A stretch of DNA of 64,000 nucleotides from Corylus avellana (taxonomy: Eukaryota; Streptophyta; Magnoliopsida; Fagales; Betulaceae). Of the stretch, positions 21,741-33,979 are shown one piece after another (positions within the stretch are counted from its first letter, which is position 1; each line of letters opens with the position of its first letter). The position numbers were made by a program, and so were the translations under genes. The notes beneath the pieces are model-generated. The model was not told the DNA's origin. It saw nothing but the letters and a program-made list of their open reading frames with translations, and did not search any database. Location of the stretch: contig NC_081545.1 in assembly GCF_901000735.1 (NCBI RefSeq), forward strand, positions 2,028,583-2,092,582. The letters are read 5' to 3'.

Positions 21741-22130
21741 AAAAAAATTAAAAACTAAATTTAGTTCCAAGTTTTTCATGTGATTTTAATTTTGACAATT
21801 AAGTCCTTACGTTTTTATATGGTTTGAATAGTCTCTTCTTTAACTTAATGTCTAATTAATTAACGATATGTTATGTAAAATCAATCAATTAATACCAAAT
21901 GATTCTTATTTGACACCATGGTATTTGCCAATCGTAAGTATGAAAGAACACTATTACTTTAAATTATAGGATATACTTTAAATGAAAAATTAACATCAAT
22001 GTTTTTTTTTTTTAATTTAAAAAAAGGTAGATGGCCAGCATGGCCCCACTTTGCCACATGCCATATTTAACATGTGACATGTCAATTGAGAGCCACGTGG
22101 TAGCTTGACGTTGTAAGAAGTGTCGCCTCA
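21741..22130. other. AT-rich stretch without a gene
   Basis: No coding frame, RNA gene or clear element is recognised. A poly-T tract is at about 22003-22012. A short GC-richer segment with GCCACGTGG lies at 22093-22101. Confidence 0.4.
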
Positions 22131-22132
22131 AA

Positions 22133-23850
22133 TCCTTGTTGCCGAAATGAAAAGGCGCGCTCGTACGCGTGGATGATAAAACGTTTAACAAAATGGCGTA
22201 GTCTACCCCTCAGAACGATCCGGACGCTGTGTGTTGAAGGTGGAATCGGAGAGGGAAGGTTGTGATCGGCGGGGGCGATAGATCAAGGATTTTTTTTTTT
22301 CTTTTTTAACTTTCCTTCTTTCAAGTTTTGTCAATATCTTCTATTATTTTCTGCTTGGTTGCTGTGAGGGAATGTGGGAAAAGAAGGAACTTGAAAAATA
22401 TTTGAACTTGGAATCTTAGTCATGGGCTTGAGGCATGGTTGCTATTTGCATCTTCTTCTGTTTTACTTTGCTGGGCAGCCTCAAAGTCCGGATTTTGATT
22501 GCGTGCAACTGTTTTGTTGCTGAGAAAATACGGGAAAATGAAAGGATTTGAGATATAAGAACTGGGTTCCTTTTATTTTTTTTGTTTGGCAGCCAAAATT
22601 TTGACTTCTAGTTGGGGTATATCCGTATCTGATTTTTGGAATTGTTTGGTTGCTTTGAAAATGTGGGAAAATTAAATGATTTGACATATCATAGTTGGGT
22701 TCGTTTAGGGAAGTCTTTATATAATTTAATGAGGAGGTTTTGTAATCTATATTTTTAGATTAGAAGGCTTTCATTGTTACTGAACCATTGTGGCGCGATT
22801 AGAGTCTGAACCAATTTTTTAGATTGTCACTTTTGTTTAACTTGTTTCGAAGAGAGCAAATTGAATATATTTGATTTCATATCCATATTAACATGTATAA
22901 CTCTAAGCTTCACCTATTTGCCAATGACACCTTATGAATGGAACAGAATATGCAAAATGACTAGAGCAGCCTATCTATTTTGCTGTTCTCAAGGATATTG
23001 TTTACTGTGCTATGTTGTCCATAACAGTATATGGTTCTGGCTTCTAGGATCTTTGAAATATTGCTGGAAGTTGAAATTGATAATCTACCATTATCTGTGA
23101 CTGTGACCAAAACGTGCATTACTTTTGTTGACACTTGCAGAAACAACTATTTTCATGTATTGAAGATGGGCTGTTGATTTATTCTTATGTGGCAATTGAT
23201 GATTATTTGTATTCTGCTCTTGCTTAAGTCTGAAATTTAGCAACCAGGTAGGATGTCCCACTTAAAGAAACAAGAAAAACTGAGATCTGTTGGATCATGA
23301 ATCCAGTGGATTTTCTTGTTGTTATTAGATTTTCTTACTGCTCTGTTTTATTCAATTTTTGCAGTCATTTGCAAGGATTCGGATAAGTAAAGCTTGCCAC
23401 CCAGCAATTGGTCCTTTTTTATGAGTCATCCTCTGTTTGATCTCTATGACAGTTGTGAATCTTACTATAGAAAATTCTAGTTTTATCCTTCATCTCCTCT
23501 TTGTTATGAACCAGAGGAAACCAGTTTGCATCTGCATATTCATTGGAAAATGATTTGTGTTGCACATTCGTTCGTAATGCCTTGGGGAATATAAACTGCT
23601 ACTGTGATTGTAATGCTGATATGAACACCTGGAAACTGATGGTTTTTTAGGAAAACATTTTTGACTGTGGTGCATGAAGTAGTAAAGGTGTGAGTCTGTT
23701 TTGTTTTAAGCTTTGCTTGGTGTAGCTGCAGAATCAATATTTTGTGTTCTAACTTGTGCCTTAACAGGCTGTTTATGTTTATGTTGGTTTCAATGGCTTC
23801 CTGATTTGAGTTAAAACTATGTACACTCCTTGAGTTGTCTAATCATTGAA
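22133..23850 (+). other. Gene-like non-coding unit, copy 2 (uninterrupted)
   Basis: The ends match the two separated blocks at 15781-15945 and 21508-21740, so this is a second copy of the same unit. The interior (22262-23660) is T-rich with intron-like composition and possible splice signals (for example a TTTTTGCAG acceptor near 23364). Frames are short and show no known domain. It could be a long non-coding RNA gene, a pseudogene of a short-ORF gene with a 5'-leader intron, or an unrecognised element. I assign no function. Confidence 0.4.
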
Positions 23851-23901
23851 ACAAACTATTTTGGGGTTTCATTGTCTTCCATTAATGTGTTTATGTCATT
23901 G

Positions 23902-24087
23902 TGGAATAGTCCTAGAAGGAAGACTCGTGTCCTCTTTAAGTCTTCTAAAAATTGATGTGCTTTTTAAAATCACCATTACATTTGTGATAGATGATTATTG
24001 GCTTTTTTATCCAATGATAGTTTTAAAAGACATATCAATTTTAGAAGGACACAAAAAAGACATGAATCTTCCTTCTAACATTACTCG
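23902..24087. mobile_element. MITE related to the 10132-10301 family
   Basis: The inverted arms AGAAGGAAGACTCGTGTC (left) and the complement of GACATGAATCTTCCTTCT (right) flank an inner core with CTTTTTAAAATCACCA and its mirrored TTTTAAAAGACATATC. The right end AACATTACTC is shared with the copy ending near 62933. The target duplication is unclear. Confidence 0.55.
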
Positions 24088-24089
24088 TC

Positions 24090-24243
24090 TTTGTGTGATA
24101 ACGAGCCTTTCCATCACTTATGAGGTACTTAACAAAATCTTAAAACATACAACCATAGAGGACAGATCTCAAGATCTCAATCTAGAAGTTCTCTGTTTCA
24201 CAATTTAGATACCCTATACCAGTACAAAAGGAATAAAGAAATA

Positions 24244-24281
<38 letters not shown>

Positions 24282-24947
24282 TCATACTTTATTCAATTTC
24301 AAATAGATAAAATTACTTCACAGATACAATTAAGAATTTATTCTATCTAAACTTTATTCATGACCTATTTAATTGCTGCTTTAGTAGTTCATGTGCTGCA
24401 AAATTAGCCTCTCTTCTTCTGATATTACAAACTTGCCAGCTTTGCAACATATCCAAAACCTCTCTTGTATAAGATATTAGACTTGAGATATTTCTGTGCA
24501 ATAGTAATGTTATCTTCATAGTAATGTTTTTTTCACACTTATTTATCACATCCATTGACCTATTTGAAATTAAAATAAAAATTAAAAAAAAATTAAAAAA
24601 TTTTTAAAAAAAATTCTAAAAACTTAATTTTTGAAATTGAAAACCTAACTATTAAATTAAAACTGATAAAAACTCAAATCTATTCCTAACACGTCCAGGG
24701 CGTATCTGCAGAATCAGTATTTGGTGTTCAAACAGATACCTATTTTGCACAAATCCAATATACCTATTCCAGTACAATGTGAATAATAAACAAATAGAAA
24801 CAATGGAAGGAGTAAAAAAAATAAAAAAATAAAAAATTCAACATCCGCCGGAATATCCATGATCGACGTCGGTTATTGCACCATGCATGAACTCTGTTCT
24901 TATTGTTTTTGTTTTTTTTTTTTTTTTTCAAAGGGTGGATTGTTTCC
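24090..24947. other. AT-rich stretch with (AT)n microsatellite
   Basis: A pure (AT)n tract of about 32 bp lies at 24246-24277. The remainder is A/T-rich with homopolymer runs near 24580-24620 and 24815, and a poly-T tract just downstream of the next gene. No gene is seen. Confidence 0.5.
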
Positions 24948-25352
24948 TTACTTGGAGTTGATGGCCTTCAACTTCTCATAATAAGCCTCGACTTTCCCTA
25001 TCTTCTTCTTCAGCAACTCCCTACGTTCAGTCAACTCCTTGATCATTGCCTCCCAATGCTCTCTGCTTCTTGGTCTTCGTTTCTTGCGGGGCGGCGGTGG
25101 CCGGCAACAAACCGGGGCAGCTGCAGGAGGAGGACTTGTGGCGGTGGCTGAGGCAGAGGCGCCGTTGATGGGCTCTGAAGGTTGGATTGTTCTATTTCTA
25201 GTTCTTCCCCAGTTGACATTCAATACATTGTGTCTATAATCCGAGTAGGAGACTGGATAAGCGAGTTGAAGCAAGACTTGGGAGAGCTCAATCTCTTCAG
25301 TGGTGAACAAAGTAGCAAGACGGTTGTCTGTGTTGCTACCTTTGTACTCCAT
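24948..25352 (-). CDS. 134-aa Pro-rich, basic, coiled-coil protein of unknown function
   Basis: This is an intact uninterrupted frame. I choose the methionine at 25352 (MEYKGSNTDNRLATLFTTEE) because homology-like, well-ordered sequence starts there and a TATATATA stretch lies about 90 bp upstream; the frame is open further up to 25484. The layout is an N-terminal acidic/hydrophobic helix (TTEEIELSQVLLQL, residues 17-30), a WGRTRNR segment, a Pro/Ala-rich linker, a strongly basic PPRKKRRPRSR at about 86-96 and a C-terminal Leu/Lys/Glu helix (residues 100-134, with KELTERRELLKKKI). A nuclear localisation and dimerising helix are plausible, but the bZIP basic-region signature is not met. I recall similar small plant proteins without assigned function. 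Context gives no further clue. Confidence 0.65.
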   Translation of the reverse strand: MEYKGSNTDNRLATLFTTEEIELSQVLLQLAYPVSYSDYRHNVLNVNWGRTRNRTIQPSEPINGASASATATSPPPAAAPVCCRPPPPRKKRRPRSREHWEAMIKELTERRELLKKKIGKVEAYYEKLKAINSK

Positions 25353-25435
25353 TGTTGTCTCTTCCTCTGCTGTCTCTAATAGATAACGTTGTTTCTGTGT
25401 TTTGTTTTGGGAAGACAACGTAAATCTGTAGTGCC

Positions 25436-25452
25436 CTGTATATATATACATA
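25436..25452 (-). promoter_or_regulatory. TATA-box candidate for the 134-aa protein gene
   Basis: A TATATATA run lies about 90 bp upstream of the chosen start codon, at a distance consistent with a short 5' leader. Confidence 0.4.
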
Positions 25453-25887
25453 TAAGTCTTCAAGATTTGGGAAAAGTAGTTCAAATTTTTGTTATTTGTT
25501 GTATTTTAGGATTTCTAATATGAATTGGAAAAGTAGTTCTATAGTCGGTGTATTTGAACAAATAAGAAGTTCGTGAGGAAATAGATTTCCTCATTCTATC
25601 AGGAAAATTAAATCCCGTTATTTCCTTTCCCTTTTTCGTTGATAATCACTTAACATTTGGGCGTGGGGTTCAAGTTCAACATTGTGTTTCCTCTCCTTTC
25701 ATCTCGTGTGCATGGATTAGACACTTTTGAGAATCCCTTAAAAACTATGGGTATCAGTATATTTATCACGCGTCAGCCATTAAAAATAAATATAAACGGC
25801 ATGTAAATTTACAATGTTTTTAAACTCTTGACCATAAGTGGGGCCTATTGTGGCCATTGCCCCTTTTGAAAATTTTTATAATATATA

Positions 25888-26640
25888 GGGATAAATATAA
25901 AATTGGTCATTGTGATTGTCCTAAATTACAAATCATTCCATATGGTATAAAAAAATAATTTATAGATCTATATAGTTGGCCTAAATTACTAATCACTCCC
26001 TGTGATATAAAAAATAATTTATAAATCCTAAAGATATGCGAAAATAAAAGTTTACTCATTAAAATCAATTTCTGCTAAGGAATTAACAAAATCTATCACT
26101 TTGACAGCTAAGATTACACATCAGCCCTCACTCCACGTCATATTACTACAATAAATTAACCTAATCTCTTATTTTCCTGAAATTTTACCCCGTGCATAAC
26201 TTTCCCTCATCTTCATCTTCCTCAGTCACTTCACAAAATACGATCGTCAAATTCTTGCAAAATGCTCCCAAATTGTGGTGAAGAATATGAAAACGAGGGA
26301 GGGTTACGCAAAATGCTCCCATATTGTGGCGAGAAATATGAAAACGAGAGAGAGTTACGCACTGACTAAAATTTTTTAGATAGAAGAGATTAGGTTAATT
26401 TTCTGTAGTAGTATGACATGACAAAGTAACGGATTCTGTTAAGTTACTTAACGAAAATTGATTTTATAGAGTAAACTATTATTTTGGCCTACCATGAAGA
26501 CCTTAAAGTTATTTTTTTATACAACATAGATTAATTTGTAATTTAGGCCAACTACATGGACCTATAAATTATCTGTTATATCACAAATAGTGATTTATAA
26601 TTTAGGCCAACCATATGGACCAATTTTATATATATATATA
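25888..26640. mobile_element. Large inverted-repeat MITE (about 750 bp)
   Basis: The left end reads AAATATAAAATTGGTC...CCTAAATTACAAATCA. The right end is its complement (TGATTTATAATTTAGGCC...GGACCAATTTTATAT). The terminal inverted repeats exceed 70 bp and secondary copies of the same motif lie within each arm. The core contains a 52-bp-scale direct repeat at 26265-26360 (GCAAAATGCTCCCAWATTGTGG twice). A fragment of the same family lies at 49381-49480. No coding capacity. Confidence 0.65.
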
Positions 26641-28560
26641 TAAGCCGAAACTCCTCCCAGAAGTGCCTTAAAATTGGGACATGTGGGCGTGAACCCATTT
26701 TTTTTAAAAGCTAAACCTGTTTTTTAAGAGTGTACTCGTCATTAGATTAGCTTAATTAAGAATATTTAATTATATTTCAATAATTTTCCTTATATTTGAT
26801 TTCATTAAGTTCAAAATTTTAATGTACGATATTATTTTCTCAGAATTTATTACTTTCCAAAACTATATAAAGACAACATTTAGAATTTAAAAACATACTA
26901 CATTAATTAATTACTCATAATCGGCCATATAAGTCATAAAATAAAAATAAAAATAAATCGGTCATATAGCCCATTTTTTTAAAAGGCTATTTTTTATTTT
27001 TTTATTTTTATTTTATATACTTTTCATTTTAACCATGTATATCTATAGGAACAATTTTTTATTAAAAAAAAAAATGTTTTTTTTCCTTTGTATTTTTTTT
27101 TCAAATGTTCAAAATTATATGCGTTTGATTTGTATTGAAATATTATAGATGCCACACTAAAAATATTAAATATTTATGCTAATTTTCTATATTATAATCC
27201 ATGTATTCTTCTTGCTATTTTTTTTTAAAAAAATAATCTTTATATATATATATATATATATATATATGAATTTTGCTCTAAAAAACCATATATAAGATTT
27301 TTTTTTAATTTTTTTAACAATATAAAAGATTTGGTGCTAGGAAATTGGAAACGAATTACCAAAGTGCTTATATGTTTTTTGTTTTTTTTTTTTCAATAGA
27401 TATCACACTAAAAATATTAAATATTCCTACTAATTTTTTAATATTATAATTCATGTATTCTTCTTGCTTTTTTATTTTTATTTTTATACTTTTCATTTTA
27501 AATCATATATACTTATATGAACAAAAATTTAAACATATTTTAATGTATACGAATTAAACTAAAATAAAAGCTCTTATTTTTTACTTGATTTTTTGTTTTG
27601 TTTATGTGATTTAGTCGATTTTCGACTATTTTTTAAAGTGTTTTTATGCTTTTGAAAGCAAAACAAGGCAAACATTTATTTGATTAATAAGCATAAATTG
27701 AACTTAAATACTTTTGAAACACCAAAGAGATATTAGCATTGCACCTTATGTGAGGATTGATTTGATTGTATTAAAGGTTTAGTGAAAGATTTTGTTTTAT
27801 TTTTTAATTCTTAAAAAAGTATTTTGTTTAGTTTGATTTGTATTTTTTTAGAATGTTTAGAATTATATAAATTTTAATTTTCATTGAAATATGATAGATA
27901 GCAGACCAACAATATTAAAAACCAATGCTTTGATAATCAAAATCCACATGATTTCTTCTTGCCATTATTTTCATTTTATACTACTCTCATGAAAACAAAT
28001 ATTTTATCTTTTTTACAAATATGTTGTAATTCATTTGAATGTTTTATGAGATTTTTTTTTTTGTGTGTTATACTCAAATTTCCAGGCAAAAGAAAGCAAA
28101 ACTTTATTTGATTACTGTGCAAAAAAAAAAAAAAAATTCATTTTTTGGAAACACGAAATAGATAATTAAGCATTGAATCTGATGTGAGAAGCTTTATTTG
28201 ATAATTTTGACTGCATTAAATGTTGAGTAAAAAATTTTGTATTATTTTTTATTCATAAAGAAATATTTTGTTTCTTTTTCTCTGTGTTTTTTTCTTTTTT
28301 TTTCTTCTTCGAATGTTTAGAAGTATATGAGTTTTATAACCTTTAGGATATCTTTTCGTTAAAATGAGCATGATAGATTTTTTCACATAAAAAGTAAGAT
28401 GGAGATGCGTTTAAATTTTAAAATTAAATTATAAAGAAGAATCCTGCACATAGAGCTGATTCTGTGATAGTAAAGCCTTAAAATTGTGACATGTGGCAGA
28501 TTTTTTTATTTTTAAGTCAAAACCGGATTTTTAATACATTATTTTAAAAACTGAACTGGT
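26641..28560. repeat. Very AT-rich region with degenerate tandem copies
   Basis: Diverged direct repeats are visible. A CACACTAAAAATATTAAATATT...TGTATTCTTCTTGC block appears at about 27150 and 27408, and a looser copy near 27900. A block with GAAAGCAAAAC...TTTATTTGATTA...TTTTGTTT is at about 27650-27850 and again at 28090-28280. The motif CCTTAAAATTGNGACATGTGG occurs at both sides (26666 and 28474), as if bracketing an element. (TA)n microsatellite at 27240-27267. No gene. Confidence 0.4.
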
Positions 28561-28589
28561 TTAAAAAGTGAACCGGTTCAGTTTGAATT

Positions 28590-28935
28590 CTCTTCCTTCA
28601 CTGTAGCGACGGAAACAATGCCGTCTCTTCCTCTAAGGCATGCTCTCTCTTTCGGTTTTTGATTTTGATCTCTCTTTTTCCTCTTCTTCCAACGTTTTCC
28701 TCTCTCTTTTTCTATCTCTCTGTTTTTAGGGCTTTCTATTTCTCTGTTTTAAAGTTTAACCGATTCCAATCCAAGCCTCTCTAGGATTTTCTCCACCGAC
28801 TCAATTTCTAATCAATCCCAGACTCTCTCTAGGATTCTCTCCACCGACTTCAATCTCTATATAACTCAACCTGCAAATAGGGTTTTTTTTTCCCACTCTC
28901 CACCGTCTCTTGATCTCTGTATCAGGTTAGTTTCT
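28590..28935 (+). other. Pyrimidine-rich leader-like segment ending in a donor site
   Basis: This is a CT-rich stretch with repeated CTCTCTAGGATTYTCTCCACCGACT, a TATATAA-like element near 28858 and a GTATCAG|GTTAGT splice-donor match near 28925. It looks like a plant 5' UTR with first exon and intron, but no coding exon was found downstream. It could be an orphaned promoter/leader or part of a transposon. Confidence 0.3.
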
Positions 28936-28939
28936 TTGT

Positions 28940-28991
28940 ATGTTTACGTTATATCAACCTTTTGTATCTTTACGTTTCTTTGATTACTGAG

Positions 28992-29030
<39 letters not shown>

Positions 29031-30500
29031 TTTATTGTGTTCGGAGATGGTTGTATATATTAAATTTGTGTTGTATTACTGAGAGTTTATTTTTCTTATG
29101 CTTGCTTATAACTCCCTCGAGCTCAGCAGAGCACAATTTCTTCTTTTTAAACTGAACCTCTAATCACTTTGTCAGTACAAAATTGCCCAAATCAGAGTTA
29201 ATACTGGTAGCCTTTCTGTACACTGATGTTGTGGTAGGTTCCTCCTTCTCTGCTGCCACTATACTCCTAATTCTCTCACCCAAGTATTCTGATTCTGTAT
29301 TCTGTATTAATTAATATATATTATTAAGTATTCTGTATTTTCCTAATTCTGTTTGATTAATACTTTTTATCTGATTGCCTAAATTCACAGCACATATTCT
29401 TAAATCACGTGTTATTAGTTACTGCCAAAAGAAAATATTCAACAACAGAGAAAACTCATCTTAGGACAAGATCAATGAATAGTCAGGGCATATGAGATTG
29501 ATGTAGGACAAAGGGCTTTGTATAACCTAGGATATGCCTATTACTCTGTTTTTCTAATGATTAATGGGAATTGGGATGAGTATTAAATATGCTTGATTCT
29601 ATATGTGAGTTATATAATTTTAGTTTATTTGGAAGCAACCATGTATTCCTGATAGTGCTCAATAGGATCTACTCATCGAGATATGTCCTCAAAAAAAAAG
29701 TTTCAATAGGTGTTTGATGCATAGAGGTTTTGAAGGTGGGTTTTTTTTTAACTGAAAGTTGACAGCTTTCATTGATTGCAATCCTTCTCCGGGTACAATT
29801 CTTCTTACTCTTGCTCTGTTTCTCAAGAGGGAACCAAAGGGAAATCGCATGTAATAGTTTACTTTAAACAACGTTATTAGCTTCGCATACATGTGTTTGA
29901 TATGTAGGCATTTTGGGCATATTTTATATATTTATACCATTTCTTCAAATCCTTCCTAATGGGTTTTTGCCTTTTGATATGTATCTGCCGTCCTAAGCGA
30001 ACCCATAGTTTTCACATTCAACTTTTATTTCTATATTTCTTGACGGCAGCTATTGATTGGAGAGCGAACACCTAGCATTTTTCATGAAAAAATACCCTTG
30101 TAATAAGCTAGTATATATAATGATAGACATCATTTTTGTGTCTTCTTTAGTTCTTTGTATCCACTCAAAATTAACGCGGCTTTTAAAATTGCTATTAAAT
30201 TTGTTATGATATATCATTATTATATTGTCAATTTCACGGAGATACATGGGAGACACAAGAATTTTATATATATATATACCAAAATATTAAGTTTGTTCCC
30301 AATCGGCTCGACCCCATGGCCCTATCATAGAAGCCTAAACTTTATAAAAACCCATAGAAAAACCTAATTTTGGCCTCATTACATCCAAAGGTTTTTTTTT
30401 TTTTTTTTTTAAATTTGAAAAAGTTTAATGTGGAAATCAAAGGGGATTTTAAAGTGGATCGATGATTCCATGATGTGAAAATACATTATCAGATGCGTCG
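28940..30500. other. AT-rich stretch, no supported gene
   Basis: An (AT)n microsatellite lies at 28994-29025. A segment at 29700-29850 is less AT-rich without a recognisable frame. A TAGCATTTTTCATG end near 30072 and TTTTAAAATTGCTATT near 30181 suggest remnants of the 10132-type MITE family. Confidence 0.4.
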
Positions 30501-30509
30501 AGCTTTTAA

Positions 30510-31205
30510 GAGCGTTTACATTCGGCTTAGCAAAATTTTAGCTAAATTTAGTCAAAATATCTTTTTTTTTTTCTTTCTATTTTAACTATCAACTTTTAAA
30601 AATTACTTACATCTGGCTCAACATTTTAACTATTCACTTTCACTATTCTATTTAAATATGATTTCTTTAACAATCATACTTTTAAAACTTTGTCATTTCC
30701 TAATGGTCATATTTTTTAAATTTGTCTTTTTTTAATGATCTTATTTTTTTTTTTTAAAAAAAAAAAAATTATTTTCCTAATGGTCATATTTTTTAAAATT
30801 TTGTATTTTTCTTTTTTCTAATTGTCATATTTAAGAAAAAAATGAAGCATTTAATACCAAGTTTCTTATTAACCATCATATTGTTCTAAAATAAAGCATT
30901 CAATAGCAAGTTATTAACGATAAAGGTTCTTAAATAATGCCGGAAGAGAGAGGGAGAAGAAGGAGGTTGATTTTTCATTTTATAGGAGAGAGATGATAAC
31001 AAAGTTTATTTATTAGAATAGAGATAAAAGAAGGCATTTTTTATTAATATATGATATACATTGTTGAGTTACATTGCTTAACAAACTTACTGAGCACTGT
31101 ACTGCTCAACAATTTGATGGCCTCTTTGTTGAGCCAGATGAAATGTGTTTTTGGGTACTTGGCTTAGCAAAAAAGCATTTTTTGTTGAGACGAATGTAAA
31201 TGATC
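30510..31205. mobile_element. PIF/Harbinger-type (Tourist-like) element, about 700 bp
   Basis: The ends GAGCGTTTACATTCG and CGAATGTAAATGATC are imperfect inverted repeats, flanked on both sides by the trinucleotide TAA (30507-30509 and 31206-31208). The 3-bp TWA duplication is the signature of PIF/Harbinger elements. The interior is AT-rich with repeated TAATGGTCATATTTTT units and has no transposase. Confidence 0.65.
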
Positions 31206-31208
31206 TAA

Positions 31209-33527
31209 GTCAATTGATTGCATATTACAATGTTTTCTAATTGTTATCTTATAATCTATATTAGTTCTTAGTTCCTGAGAATCAATGAGAATCAACCAAA
31301 AGAAAGAATTGAGAAGGAAAAAATTGAAAGAAAAAAGAAAGAAAGAAAAGCTTAGTACCACTGCGAGTCCTTAAGCTACAACATTGTTATCTTCATGCTT
31401 TGGCCCCACTCGACAAGACTAATTTGTCCTTACGTGACAGTATACGTAATACTTATTATGTCAACTACTAAAATATGAATTGCCATTACAATTCACGCTA
31501 TACTTATCACGTCAACTATCAAAATATAAATTGCCATTGGGTATAACTCATTTTCATAAAATATGAGTGTCACATCAAGGGATTGTAGTTAAATCTACAG
31601 TACCCAATATATTTATCAAGCAGACCAATTGCATAATTAATTATAATTTACCACAAACTCTCTCACTTTATCAAAATAGTCAGTCTTCTACCAAAACTCC
31701 CTTTCCTCATCTAAATAATTAAGCAATTTAATTTCATGATTAATATCTCATTGAGAGTAATTACCCACTAAGCTTATCACTAAAATCCACCAATACCCAT
31801 CAAGATTCAAGACCATAATCCAATGCGAAACTTGGCAGAAATTTCTTAGACTGACAAGCACTGCAATCTCTTTTGTCTTTGACATGAAATGATCAAGTGG
31901 AATTCTCCCTCACAAGGCAGATTAGGCTAATTAACATAAGCATAATTTTATTTATTAATTCTGTGACAACAATAATACAATATAAAAAAGAAAGATGTCA
32001 TACAAAAAAGTACGAAGGGCACTTTTGACTTTGATATTAATGAGCTGCTGCTCATTATAATTTGGTGGAAACACAGAGGACGATTGTCGTGTACAGTCTG
32101 TAAAGGCCTATTAATTATATAGATGGTACGTTTTCATAGGGTTCCTTGGAAAATATGTACAAGGGAAAACTACTTGAAGCTTCCTTTTTTTAATGTGTTC
32201 TTCTACAGGATTTTATTTTTATTTTTATTTTTATTTTAAAAAAGTATTCTGACGTGGCAGTATAAAATTTTTAAATGCGTTGTATTTTGAGTTTTTTCTT
32301 TTTTTTTTTTTAGAAATTAGAAAAGTGTAGTATAAAAAAATAAGTAAATAGTAAAAAATAGGTAAAAAAAAAAAGAAAAAAGAAAAAGACACGATGCTCT
32401 CAATAAAAGCAGCATAAAACATGCTTTATATTTTGAGTTATTTATTAATGATTTTGTTTGGAAAACAGAAAAAGAAGAAGATGAATGATATGAGTTTTTT
32501 TTGGTGTTCTCTTAATCTTAAGTTGATAATGTTTTCTAAGGAACCGATGGGTTAAGTTTTTTTTTTCTTCTGTTTTTTTTTTAAAATAATATACACATAA
32601 TAGGACAGAAGAACATCATAAAAAATCATAGCATTTCTCGTAAAATAAAGAAAAAGTTTTAACAAATAGAGAGGTACATGTACCTTTCTCTCTCTTAATC
32701 CAATTGGCCATTTTTTCCTTTTCTGTATACACAATCCAATCAATGCCGCAAGTGTAAACATCCAAACAGGTTTTATAATTTATGCAGATCAGGGAATCTC
32801 TTTTTCCTTTTATATGCATGTTGCGTATCAGCTTCCTTTTTGATCAGGTAAAAGTTTTTCAAATCCTATTTTCAGCAAAATAACTTCCAAGGAATTTCAC
32901 AACCAATCAACTGCCAGCCATGCCCCCACGAAGTATAAAAAGTACCCTCTTTTATTTTCCATCTTTTGTTTTCTTTTCTTATTATAAATACATTAACAAA
33001 CAACTCTAAACTTAAAAAAATACATTTCAAAACACATTAACAAACATACCCTTTCGGCAAATGCACGAGAAAATTCGTGTAGTATATAACTTTGAAATCT
33101 CTCAATTATTTGGATTTTTTTTTTAATGACTTGAAACTCATTCAAGACAGAGCCTCTTCGTGACTCATTCCTGAGAATTCGAACAACACGGATTTCACAA
33201 CCATTCGAGCTGATCTTCACGAGCGAATCTTTGGAGTTTTGGCCCGGCATACTCTCTTAATATGTCTTTTTAGCTTCCTTAATTTCCCATATTGCCCAAC
33301 ATCCTAATTAAATGACTGGGTAGGCATCATTACGAGGGGGGTGACATGATGGTCCTTGTGGGTTCTTTTTGTATTTGAAGTATGCTATTGCTGCAAGAGA
33401 TGCTCTTGTTTGGTTTTGTCAGTTGCTCGATCATGTTGGTGTCTTTGTACATTGCATGTACCGCCTGTACCAACTTTTATCTTTGACACGTTCTTGGTGA
33501 TGAATATATTTATAGAAGCACTACCAG

Positions 33528-33558
<31 letters not shown>

Positions 33559-33900
33559 CTAGAGGATGATTCCTCCACCACATTGAAGAAACACTTGGGT
33601 GAATATAGACAAAAGAAAAAATGTATTTTTTTAGTGGAAAGAAACCAACTATGCTCATTATATACAATATTCGCGAAAGTAGAGGTTAAAGAGAGTTCAT
33701 TGGTATACTGGTGAGTCACTGTCAATAGGGCCAGCTTTCATTGACATGGAGCTTGATTTGTCTAATTTTTCCTCTAATGAAAGGGAAAGCTTAACCTTTT
33801 TTAAAGAATATTATTCAACTTTGGCTCTCTCTCACACTAGACAATTGCCTTGTGGTTTCCGTCTCTTTGACTATTAATTTGATCACACCAAAGTCTACCG
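31209..33900. other. Intergenic AT-rich stretch upstream of an F-box gene
   Basis: No coding frame with a family signature is seen. A segment at 33370-33500 resembles the 3' end of a plant LINE (CATGTACCGCCTGTACC...TGATGAATATATT). A poly-T tract of about 30 bases is at 33530-33559. Confidence 0.4.
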
Positions 33901-33920
33901 CTTTTAATCTTTGGTTTCTC

Positions 33921-33926
33921 TTGCAG
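33921..33926 (+). promoter_or_regulatory. Splice acceptor upstream of the F-box start
   Basis: A pyrimidine-rich stretch ending TTGCAG lies 54 bases before the F-box start codon, so the gene probably has an intron in its 5' leader. The upstream exon is not identified. Confidence 0.45.
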
Positions 33927-33979
33927 GCCCCTTATTCCTTGAGGCACTTTCCTCTTCTGCATATCGTTTGTTAGTTTTC

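Noticed and set aside
24246..29025. Several AT-repeat tracts considered as a CRISPR-like or satellite array
   Set aside because: They are simple (AT)n microsatellites without spacers; this is plant nuclear DNA.
33911..33979. Upstream extension of the F-box frame to 33911
   Set aside because: It begins at a TTG and runs across a TTGCAG splice acceptor; the first real ATG after the acceptor is at 33980.
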